This document shows positions 22,948 through 32,861 of a DNA stretch of 64,000 bases, piece by piece. The translations under genes and the position numbers were made by a program. Source of the stretch: Podospora pseudoanserina (taxonomy: Eukaryota; Ascomycota; Sordariomycetes; Sordariales; Podosporaceae); NCBI RefSeq assembly GCF_035222485.1, contig NC_085924.1:2604001-2668000 (forward strand), in the 5' to 3' direction. The notes beneath the pieces were generated by a model. The model was not told where the DNA came from. It worked only from the letters and a program-made list of their open reading frames with translations, and ran no database searches. The first letter of the stretch is position 1, and each line of letters opens with the position of its first letter.

Positions 22948-23852
22948 CAGGGGGCTTTGTGGTGGGATTTGCGTCTGGAGAGGGACACCTTGATGAAGTT
23001 GGAAACTTGTTACTGAATCAGAGGCCTTTGTTTGGAATCTGATGTTTTTGGAGGAGGGAAGTTTGAAAGAACCAAGTGAGGTGTTCAAATGAGATTGTTG
23101 CAGGGACGAGGCAGAGATAGCATTCCATCTTCAATGAACTTCCGCGTCATCCGCCAGGGCTAACCACGGACAGCCAGTTCACTGTGGCCATTGTTGTCGG
23201 AGAAAACATACATACTTGTATTCAGCCGCTCAAAAGCTATCGTATTTTTTTGCAGGCTTTTGAGTCGATAGTGCTGGTGCTGACGTTTGAAGAAACTGTG
23301 ATTGGCGCGGGCACCCATTTTCCATGGAGGGACGACCATACCCAGCGCAGCGCAGGTGATGGCTGCTGCTGTGGCATGATTTCGTTTTGGAGTGACGAGA
23401 AGTGCTTTTATGTCTGGGTGGGTGGTGAACGCGTGGCAAGTTGGCTCGGGAAGGATGAAACAACACTTGAAAGATTAGTTGTGGTTCAACATTCCATATC
23501 TGAGGGTAATGGGTGTGCTCGAATGATGTCATCATAGAGCTCGGCGTTCAGAAGGAAGGTCTGACCTTGTGGTTTCGGTGAAAGGTATGCGCGAGGTACT
23601 ATCCATGTTGAGCGATCACCTTCATCGACGAAGTTACCTGTAACAAAGAGTATAATTGCAATGCTGGATTCAACTCCATGGAAAGTATAGGCCAGAGTCA
23701 CACCACCCGGGCACTCAACCAAAGTCGAGCGTTTGATGATTTCGATGTCAGCTCTTCCCAAAAGTCACACATGAACTGGGTCCCGTTTCTGGCGACGATT
23801 TTCCTTGAAGTGATGCCAGTTTGACATTGCTCCTGTGACGGGCTGGCAGCAC
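22948..23852. other. Intergenic, with unassigned open frames
   Basis: A 91-codon minus-strand open frame (23486-23761) has a plausible composition but no ATG and no recognisable family. It may be a remnant of a lost gene. Nothing else is supported. Confidence 0.35.
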
Positions 23853-25560
23853 TATACTTGATCCCTGAGCCAGAATGACTCAACACCACCCGCAGCCGCC
23901 ACTGCAGCCAGCACCCAGAACTCGAGTCCCGCGTAACCTATCCGATCACCGACTTCATAGACCTTTCCCGTGACCAGCGGGCCTACCGATCGCGCCAGGC
24001 AACCAAATGGAGCCGCTGCGCTATTGGTTCGAGCGAGGAAACGTTCGGCTGGTGTGGTTTTAGCGATTCTAGCAGTTCGTCAGACGGGTCAGTCCCAATT
24101 TCTTGAGGTCAGCCGGCCTACCAGGAGACATACAAAATGGTCGAGCAAATGTACCCAATCGATGACAACACAACGTTGAACCACAACTCCAGAACGACCA
24201 GCATTAGTGCCAATGTGCTGGACGTCACTGAGAGTCCCAGGCAGAAATGGTGTAACGGTGTAGACGACCGGGTAGGCGCAGAGCACGACACGGTATGCCT
24301 GGAGTGGCCCCATCTTGTTGGTAAACCACGACACGAACCGTATTTGGGCGATGGCTGCAATTATGGCATGAGACAAGAGTATAAAGCCTTTTGTTGGACC
24401 ACCGTACCCGAAAGCACCGGCCAGCTTCTGTGTTGAAATGTCTGGGGGAGCCGCGAGGTAGGCAGGCATGATGGCATCTGAAGAGACTTTGTGGAAGGCC
24501 AGGAGAGAGACGGATAAAGTCTGGAGGATGAGCTGCTTGGTCAAGGCTCTCATTGGACGTATGATCTTGTCGTCTTCGTGGTCAGAGACATTGCTGATAT
24601 CCTCTTGCTAGGTAGTGTCAAGTGTCTCTAAACTTTCAAAGCCCTCCTGATTAGTGTCAACCATCTCATAGTCATATTCCTGCCCGTGCGAGGATTGCCT
24701 TCCAACAATGTCACGGCCTACTGCAAGGGCCCAGTCCGGAATTTCTCGGAGCTCCGGGTGCGTCTCCTCTAAGAAGAGAGGGCGAAGATCAACGCAAACA
24801 GCTGCAGAGACACTACCACGGGATTGGGTAGCAAAAATGGATAGGTTGTCCATATGGAACCAGGTGGGAACACTGACGGGTAGTTTTTGCCTGGATCTGC
24901 CAACATGCCTCCAAGAACTGGACCGATGAGATTGCTGGTATGGGTTAGATCCAGGCAAGGCTTCTGAGTGGAGTATCCACAAGCTGTCCATGTGTCGTAC
25001 ATATTCCAGAGACCTAATAAACGTCACAAAGGACAAAGTAGAGGCTTCTCTCCCCTGTCTTGTCAGCATTCAATAGCTCTAATGTTGCTTCAGAACTAAC
25101 CTCTTTGCCCATCCTTTCTTGCAACCTCAACAGTACACGCTGGAACTAACCCGGTGTTGGGGTTGAGAAGGCCACCAAAAGCCCTCGATGCGGCAGCACT
25201 GGCTATGGAATGTGAAATACGAAGCCATCCTGAAGTTATCATGCAACACACTGAACCGATGAGAAGGCATCTCTTCCGACCGATCTTGTCACTGACGCGG
25301 GACCAGATCATGCCACTGAGGGATTCGGAAAAGGTGAATATTGCAATGAGGAGGCCAGCGTAAAAGGATATCTGCGCATCAGGGACTTCGTTGAAAGTGC
25401 CGATCATGAAATAAATATATGGGAAAGATGCTGGTCCATGCAATGGCCTTGGTTGCTCGTAGGAAGCCTAGGCTCAAGTCAGTGACGTCGATGTACTGAA
25501 AAACGGCGAGTTGTCGTATCCACCGAGACAAATAAGTTGAAGACGGATATCAGCAATTGA
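23853..25560 (-). pseudogene. Broken MFS transporter
   Basis: Pieces of one 12-span major facilitator permease occur in the right order on the minus strand but in different frames. The N-terminal piece (about 25100-25440) has a span ending FPYIYFMIG, then RVSDKIGRKRC, the MFS loop 2-3 motif. Then come NLIGPVLGGMLADP (about 24930), LEETHPELREIPDW (about 24770), a second half from about 24553 (ALTKQLILQTLSVSLLAFH), and an intact C terminus GPLVTGKVYEVGDRIGY...ESFWLRD with stop at 23853-23855. Breaks seen are a frame change near 25420 within SIFP/YIYF, a frame change near 24780 just before LEETH, and an in-frame TAG at 24608-24610. The exon joins near 25080 and 24100 do not hold frame either. 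It resembles the fungal ZRT/ZIF-like drug:H+ antiporters. It is decayed, or very poorly assembled. Confidence 0.75.
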
Positions 25561-26118
25561 CCCGACGCTTTCACTGGTTGAAGCCATCATCTGAATGATA
25601 TTCATATGGTGAGATCGATGTCTAAGGTATCTGTCAAGGCCGGAAGGGCGGGGTCAAACTGCAGGTGAGCAGTACTCGACGTGCACCTGCCCCACAATAT
25701 CAAAGGTGAGTACCACATTGAGTACCTCATCATCGCAGCATCTTAAGTCAGACCTGGTCCAGCACTTGATGATGCCAGGTTGGCCCAGCCTTTGACTCGA
25801 TGTGACAGTTTGAGCGCAGAACTCCATGAACGTGCATGGCACCTGTTGGCAGCTAGTAAGGCAGCCAATCCGAGCCAGAAGATGTCAAATCGTATATGGG
25901 GTCCAAAAAGGTGTCAATTCTGGTGTTGCACGAGGGTGAGTTAGTGGCTCAGGTCCCACCGCCAAGATAGTAATTCTTAACAGTGGGCCCAATTAACTAT
26001 TCTTACAGAAGATAGCCGGAAGGTGCAGCTGCCTTGGACCCCTCTTTCAACTCAACCAAGCCTTCCAGATTGACTGTCTCCAGAGGATCAACACGTCTTT
26101 CGCCCAAGAACTTTCTTA
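25561..26118. other. Spacer between the MFS pseudogene and the NLR remnant
   Basis: No coding frame is supported. The NLR start codon is not identifiable here, although the open hydrolase frame may reach back to about 26090. Confidence 0.4.
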
Positions 26119-26408
26119 TTGCATCAGGTAACTTACAGAGATGGCAAGTACGGCCCCTACCCTTTTAATGCCCAATCAGCTGACAACGTTTTTGCCCCAC
26201 AGCTTCAAAAATTCCGAACGTCTTTTCATGTCAAGCCACCAGCATTGGACCCAGATCCATTCGGTCTCACTTTGATACATGATGCGACAAACTCTGTGAG
26301 CGATATCATCTTCGTCCATGGCCTTGGCGGTTCTTCCTGTCGGACATGGTCGTGGAATCGCGATCCCGCTATCTTTTGGCCGTCCTGGCTCCGCCATGAA
26401 GAGTCCTT
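26119..26408 (+). pseudogene. N-terminal hydrolase fragment of a fungal NLR
   Basis: The frame encodes the beginning of the alpha/beta-hydrolase (SesB-like) domain found at the N terminus of many fungal NLRs. It reads DPFGLTLIHDATNSVSDIIF, then the oxyanion/loop motif FVHGLGG, then TWSWNRDPAIFWPSWLRHEE. The serine elbow and the rest of the fold should follow but are absent: the sequence passes at about 26409 into a transposon end. The frame begins with TTG, so the true start is unknown. The matching NACHT-WD part starts 6.4 kb downstream on the same strand, so I read both as one gene split by insertions. Confidence 0.7.
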
Positions 26409-28050
26409 AACGTACATTATCAGCGAGTGACCCATATCAGCGAGTGACCCACCTCCCACCACACCCTAATAAACCATCATCAATTACACCACATCAACAC
26501 AAGGAATTAACTATAATTACATCAGAAACAGCTGAATCAGATGCTTCTGCAGCCTCCTGGCAAGTGCGTGCATTATGGCCAGGCTTGCCGCATATACCAC
26601 AGCACTGAGTCTTCGTACGAGACCCCCCTGTACCACCACCACTTTGTCGATTTTCCTGGATTACCTGCTCGCCCACAGCCTTCTGATCCAGTAGATCCTG
26701 TGCCTCTTGTACGGTAAGTGACCCTCCAAGCCTCACACGTGTTTTTTTGGCTCTCCGTCTCTTACTAAGTGCCTCATTGGCCTTTTGCAGTGCCGAGAGC
26801 TCTATACGGAGAAGAGCCACCTCGTGCACTACAGTTATCGTACCTTTAGCTAATCGATCTATAGTAGTTAATATACATATTAGAGAGCTACCCTAGTAGT
26901 TTAATATCTGAGTTTTAATAAGCTCTGACTGTAAGGTAGCTTCTCGAGGGTTATATAGTGTTTGGGAGAGCCAAGGGAATACCGTACCTAGCTTTAAAGA
27001 TAGAGGTATTAATATACAAAGTTTTATATTTAGTTTAAAAAGTACCTTCTCTAGATCGTATAGTATAAAGCTAGTACCTATAAAGTTACTTTCTATATTT
27101 TTCTCCGTTATAAAGGTAAAAAAGGCCTCGCGGAAGGTATAGAGGAACTCGAGCTTACTTACGTAGTTAATATATATATATATTAAGTCCTCGATTTAGC
27201 GGCTATACGCTTATTTTAATAGCTTAAAGTAGCTAATATTAAGTAGTTAAAGGTAGTATAAAAAATATAAAAGTATATAGAGCGTAATAATATTATTTTA
27301 TTAATAATAGTATTTAAATTTAGTTAAATAATAACTTTCGTAGCCGTTAAGGATTAATAATTAATATTTACCTTTTATCTAAAGCGCTATATAGTAATCG
27401 AAATACTTAATTTAATTTAGGCCTACCGGATTAATAATTTAATTATTATTAATAATTATAATACGTTAAGTAAATAATAAATTATATTCGGTATATTAAT
27501 TAATAAAATAATATTATACGGTTAAAATAATAAAAAGAGGGATAGCTTAACCGAAAGTATTAACTTTCTAAATTACCGTTGCCTATTCGCGGTTATTAAG
27601 CTAAGTTAATTTCGCTTTATTAAGGCCGTGCGAGGTTATAATTACTATATCCGCGAAAATAATATTTATTATAAACCTAATCTCGTCGAAATTATAAATA
27701 TTATTATTTATAATATTATACTTAGCCTTAATATTCTGTATAAACGCGAACTACTTATTAATAACCTTTAAATCTTCGCACTTAGCCTTCTAATAGTCGT
27801 ATTTACGTGTAAAATACGTATAGAGCTCTAACTAGCGTTTAATAAATCGATATACCTAGAGCTTACCGATAGAAGGCGCATTACGTACGCGTAGCAGTTA
27901 GTTAGCTATATCTTTTACACCACGTAATCTAAGTGGAAAAGCTCGCGTATATAGCTTAATAATGTGTTAGATAGTAGCCTCCTTTTCTAATTAAGTAAGC
28001 TTTTTCGAATTAGGTATTATAGGTTAGATGACTAGGAAATAAACCACATG
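26409..28050 (-). mobile_element. pogo/Fot1-like DNA transposon, copy 1, largely RIP-mutated
   Basis: The terminal sequence begins near 26409 (ACGTACATTATCAGCGAG) and includes a tandem copy of TATCAGCGAGTGACCCA. The only intact coding part (26494-26829, minus) is a transposase C terminus. It has a helix ending ALSKRRRAKKTR, then LGGSLTVQEAQDLLDQKA, then a CCHC zinc knuckle CGICGKPGHNARTC, all typical of fungal pogo/DDE_1 (CENP-B-like) transposases. From about 26850 to 28050 the element is extremely AT-rich with no frame, a RIP pattern. It is the reverse complement of 30516-32068. The target site would be TA. It is inactive. Confidence 0.75.
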
Positions 28051-28480
28051 TGGATCTAGTCCACCACCACACTACTAGCTATATAACCTTATTAAGATTA
28101 CCCCTAAATACTGACACTAGCTACAACAAGACTAATATTAAATTAATTTCTATAGAAGTTATACTAAAATGTAGCTTAATCACTGTCAGAGTCAGATATT
28201 GCATTTGCTTCTCGCTTGCGCCTAGTTTAAACCCAATAACGTACGCTGCGCCGCACAGGCTAGGCTGGCTTTAGCTGCTCCACATCCTCCTTAGCTACCA
28301 CCTCTTCCTCCACTACCCTCCCTTTAATGCGGGCCTTTTTTAGATTATAGAGCCTTATAAACTTAGAATTCGAGTCTTCTCTATTTAACTTATGCCTTTT
28401 TCTTACTTCCTAGGCCTTCTAGGCGTTCTGTTAGTGCCTTACCGCATTAGCTTTGTAAATAAATGCCTTAGATATTAGTG
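28051..28480 (-). mobile_element. Additional transposase-tail remnant
   Basis: This stretch has a moderate GC content between AT-rich blocks. On the minus strand it reads as a broken frame with a basic, Lys/Glu-rich tail (KKARIKGRVVEEEV, KEDVEQL), like the C-terminal tails of fungal pogo-type transposases. It may be part of a second element into which copy 1 or the LTR element inserted. No ends could be defined. Confidence 0.4.
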
Positions 28481-28875
28481 TGTTACAGTTAACCCAACGG
28501 CAAGCCGCGTAGTATGTGGGGCGCAGGACGTCCCCAGCCAATTATTAGGAAAGTCAGGAGACAGCTAATTAGGGCTAGCCAGAGAGTGCTATAGCGCCAA
28601 GGCCCACGAGCACTCTGCAGGATGTAAGATGCTCGAGGTGATCGAAGGCATAGCACGACGAGTACTTTGGGGTCTTAAGGTCTATATATACGGAGGAACT
28701 GGCTAGTGTAGATAAATAGTTCCGTAGTATATAATTTAAGTTATATTTACGGTATTTAGTATTTATATTAAAATAAGCTATTATTATATATTATTTAGCT
28801 ATACCGCATTAGGATTATTTAGAAGTACCTTTAACTAGTATCCTTTTTAGAGGTTTTAGATAGGGGTTCGTTATA
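28481..28875 (+). mobile_element. LTR of an old LTR retrotransposon fragment (probably Gypsy)
   Basis: A sequence of about 395 bases starts TGTTAC. Its 3' half matches the LTR at 29341-29744, sharing the ATATATACGGAGGAACTGGC block, AGTTCCGTAGTAT and the end region. Its first 200 bases are unrelated to that copy. The 3' half is strongly AT-shifted, so it is an old, RIP-affected fossil. It is the 5' LTR of the internal fragment that follows. Confidence 0.65.
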
Positions 28876-29905
28876 CGTTATATATTTACTTTAACTTTAT
28901 TATAAATAAGTTAAAAGCGTTTTTTTATTATTATAGCTAGACCTAAAAACGTTTAAATGGGGGGCGTCCCGCCTAGCTTAAGCGCCGAGGGACCTTCTAT
29001 TAGACCTATACTTTTTACCGTAAAGTAGGTTATTAAGTATTTTAAGGAACTTAAAGACGAGACTTAGTAAATCTAAGATTAGATTTTCGTTATCTCAATT
29101 ACGTTTAAGTCGATTATTAAGTTCTTAATACCGGAGTACTATAAAGGAAAAAAAGTAAAACTTAAAGGGTTTTTAATTTAGTTTAAAACCTATTTTCGTT
29201 AATACTTAAATTAGTTTATTAACGAAAAATCGAAAATAATTTTCGCGGTTATTAGGTTTAAAGATAAGGCTTTCGTATAGTTCGAATTTATTTTTAACGA
29301 TTATTATAAATAAAAGCCGGAAAACGAAAAAAGGTTACCGTGTCACGGTTCTAGAAGACAGTGGGCCCACGAGGGACCAATCAAGACTGGACCGCGCCGT
29401 CGAGCGGGGCTCACGGTCCAGATGGGCAACGGACCAATAAGATGGGGACCGGGGACCGCGGTGGGGCTCACGGTCCACGGTCCGGCATCGGCCAATCAGG
29501 AGCGGACCGAGGACCGTCTGTAAGTCAACGGTCCACGGTCCACGGATCTATATATACGGAGGAACTGGCCGGTGTAGATAGACAGTTCCGTAGTATGCAA
29601 TACAAGTCACAATCGTTGGTATTCAGACTATTGTGATAGAGACAAGCCATTGTTGTATACTATTTAGCTGTACCGAACCAGGATTGTTCAGAAGTGCCTT
29701 CAACCAGTATCCCTTTCAGAGGTTCTGGATAGAGGTTCGTCACATACCGTAAAATACTTTAAAAGCTAATATACTTTCGAGATTAAGTTTAAGAAAATAT
29801 TTAGGGAATATAATAAAGTAAAGCGCGCGTAAGAAAGCTTTTAAACCTACGTTATATACGTTTAGCGGTAAATTATATAATTTAGTTTAAAATTAATAGC
29901 TTATG
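28876..29905 (+). mobile_element. Internal (gag-like) remnant of the LTR element, interrupted by a solo LTR
   Basis: After the LTR an AT-rich sequence resembles the start of a Gypsy-type gag region. It is split by the solo LTR at 29341-29744 and resumes after it. No pol region is left. It is heavily broken and old. The element's 3' LTR is not found in the window. Confidence 0.5.
29341..29744 (+). mobile_element. Solo LTR with perfect 5-bp target duplication (TACCG)
   Basis: A 404-bp GC-rich LTR begins TGTCAC, ends GTCACA, and is flanked by TACCG at 29336-29340 and 29745-29749. It contains a TATATATA-type promoter near 29550 and several ACGGTCC repeats in its 5' half. It sits inside the AT-rich gag remnant. 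It shows no AT shift, so it is young relative to its surroundings, and a solo LTR implies recombination between two LTRs after insertion. Confidence 0.85.
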
Positions 29906-29924
29906 TTAAAATACAGCTTTTGTT

Positions 29925-30515
29925 TGTAGATTTTACAGTGTATCTGAGCCCTGTATATTACAGGGCCTCAGAGGCAAAAACGATGGCTTGAATCAGCAGT
30001 GTTTAGGGACTGCGGTTACCGGAGCGGAAGCTCAGCCTCCGGAAGCAATCCGAGGTCCCGGAAGGCCGAGCCCTAGGGCCGGTGCCCTGCAGTGGTCAAA
30101 CGGTAGCGGCAACGTGGCCTGCAGTGGCCCCTAACCTTATATTTGGTTAGCGCATTTAGTGGGCGTTCGGGCCCGAAAAACGCGCGTTCAGGCCCGGGAA
30201 CGGAGCCACCCTCGGGGAGCAAGTAAGAGGCCGATAGCCTATAAGACCTCTGCCTCACACTCTATCCACTGTGGTATTTTTTAGTCTATAAGGTTCAATC
30301 AATATACTAGTTCACCACACTCATCAGTGCCTCACAAGCCTATGTTACAGTGATTTTCTTCTATATATTACAGGGCGCCGCCCCTGTAATCCTCCTTCCT
30401 TCAGTGCCACGGCAACTGTCGAATGCTGCAGTCAAAGTCTTCTTCGCTCTCAGTGTACTGCGCCGATAGCTATTTGAGCCTATATTTACAGGCCTCAATA
30501 GCACCTACTTCAACA
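29925..30515 (-). mobile_element. GC-rich island, LTR-like (possible second solo LTR)
   Basis: About 590 bases of normal GC lie inside AT-rich DNA, beginning TGTAGA and ending CAACA. On the minus strand it begins TGTTGAAGTAGG and ends in ATCTACA. It carries repeated short palindromes around CCCTGTA..TACAGGG near both ends. TG..CA ends fit an LTR, but no target duplication was found, so the class is uncertain. Its right edge abuts pogo copy 2. Confidence 0.4.
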
Positions 30516-32068
30516 TTAAGCTATCTACGTAAGCCTTTCTACCGAGATTAAGTAGTATAGAAGATATAATTAATTAACTACTATACGCTTATAATATGCT
30601 TCCTATTAGTAAGTTCTAAGTACACCGATTTGTAAAATACTAACTATAGCTCTATATATATTTTATATATAGATATAACTACTAAAAGGCTAAGTGCGAG
30701 GATCTAAAGGTTATTGCCGAGTAGTTTGCGCTCGTATAGAATACTAAGGCTAAATACGGTATTATAGATTACGATATTTATAACTTCGACGAGATTAGGT
30801 TTATAATAAGTATTATCTTCGCAAATATAGTAGTTATAAGCTTAAACGGCTTTAATAAAGCGAAACTAGCTTAGTTTAATAACTATAAATAAATAATAAT
30901 AATCTAAAAAGTTAAAACTCTTAGCTAAGCTATCTCTTTATTTATTATTTTAGCTACGCAGTACTACCTTACTAATTAATATACTAAGTATAACCTACTA
31001 TTCACTTAGTATACTATAACTACCGAAAATAGCTAAATTATTAATATAGTAGACTTAGATTAAATTAAATACTTCGATTATTATATAGCGTTCTATATAA
31101 AAGGTAAATACTAATTCTTAATCTTCGATAGCTGTAAAAAATATTACTTGACTAAATTCGAACGTTATTATTAGCAGAATAATATTATTACGCTCTATAT
31201 ATTTTTACATTCCTTTTAGTTTCTTTAACTATTTAATATTAGCTACTTTAGATTATTAAACTAAGTGTATAATTGTTAGATCGAGGACTTAATATATATA
31301 TATATATATTAACTATATAAATAAGCTAGAGTTCCTTTATATTTTCTACGAGGTTCTTTTTGCCTTTATAATAAAAAAGAATAAATAGGGTAGCTTTATA
31401 GGTATTAGTCTTATACTATATAATTTAGAGAGGGTGTTTTCTAAGTTAAATATAAAGCTTTATACGCTAATACCTCCAAATTTACAGCTTAGCATTATAT
31501 AACCTTAGGTCTTCTAAATACTATATAATCCTCGAGAAATTAATTTATAGTTAATGTTTATTAAGACTTGCATTATTAACTATTAAAATAGCTTCCCGAC
31601 TTTAATATTAGTAATAGTAGATTAACTTACTAAAGGTATAACAGCTATAATGCATTAGATGGTTCTCTTTTATATAAAGGTCTCGTTACTTTGTAAAGCT
31701 AATAAAGCATTAAGCAAATACTAGAGAGTTAAAAAAAATATACGTAAAGCTTAAAAGGTTACTTATTATATAAAAGTTATAGAATATACTAAATTAGAAG
31801 GCCGTAGATAAGGAAGGAGTGTAAAAAACGCAGCCAGAAAGTAGTAATATAAGGGGAGCTTATACAAAGGTTTAGTGCTGTAATATATATAGTAAGCTTA
31901 GCCATAATATGTATATTTATTAGGAGGCTGCAGAAGCATTTAATTCAGCTATTTCTAATATAATTATAGTTAATTCCTTATATTAATGTAGTGTAATTAA
32001 GGATAGTTTATTGGGGTATGGTGGGAAGTAGGTCACTTGCTAATATAAGTTACTTACTAATAATATAC
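30516..32068 (+). mobile_element. pogo/Fot1-like DNA transposon, copy 2, RIP-mutated
   Basis: This is the inverted counterpart of copy 1. Shared landmarks include GGCTAAGTGCGA near 30690 and the GAGGACTTAATATATATA stretch near 31270. The zinc-knuckle/tail region is near 31880-31960. The terminal GTAGGTCACTTGCTAATATAAG repeat at about 32022-32060 corresponds to the copy 1 end apart from C-to-T and G-to-A changes. No open frame survives. Its 5' end is cut at 30516. Confidence 0.65.
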
Positions 32069-32840
32069 GTTATACTATATCTCTTTTATTTTAATAATTA
32101 AAAATAAATAGGGTATAATCGGTATCTATTATATAATATATATATATAATGAAATAAACGTTTCTTACTATTAATTTCTCTTGTTAAAAGAATATATAAA
32201 AGACGTTTTAAAGATTATTATTAAATTAAATACTTAATTTATATTTAATTAATTAAAATTATATAGTATTTTATTTATTTAAAATATAAAATTTAATATT
32301 ATCTGATTTAGTTTGAATATAAGTAAGAGTTAATATTAAGTAGAGTAATATTTAAATATTATAGTAAATAAATAAGGTTGTATTTATAAATATATTAACT
32401 TATAGTCCTTTTTTTATATTATAGTTAAAACCTTTTTCTTTTAAACATTATAATTTTAACAAAAAATTCTATTATCTTACAAAACTTTATATAGTTTAAT
32501 ATTAATTTTAGTTATATAATCTTTTAATATATATTACTTTTATTTTTTCTTTATTATATAAAATAACTCTTATAATAATTTAACTATCGTAATTAAGCTC
32601 GCGAGAGTAGTAGCTGAAGCTAAAAAACTAAGTAGATATAACGCTATAAGTATCAATTGTTGATTGAAAGCGATAAAGTAAATACTTAAGCTAAGGTATA
32701 TACTTATGTAAGAAAGTAAAACTAAACTGTAGTTAAGACGTTCTAAGACGAATCAACTTAATTTTTATGTTACTTTGTTTAATTTATTTGCAGAGTATTC
32801 GAACTTAAACGTAATGAATTTAGATATATATATACTTAGG
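32069..32840. other. AT-rich sequence of unknown origin
   Basis: This is extremely AT-rich and without frames. It could be the lost remainder of the NLR hydrolase domain after RIP, or another repeat remnant. I cannot tell which. Confidence 0.4.
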
Positions 32841-32861
32841 TACATTTCAAAGCTGAAATTA

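Noticed and set aside
28481-29744. One complete LTR retrotransposon with two LTRs
   Set aside because: The second LTR has its own 5-bp target duplication inside the gag-like sequence, which then continues beyond it, so it is a separate nested solo LTR.
26900-32840. Possible centromere or AT-isochore
   Set aside because: The AT-rich block is short, has recognisable transposon homology in inverted copies and contains GC-rich insertions; RIP of repeats explains it.
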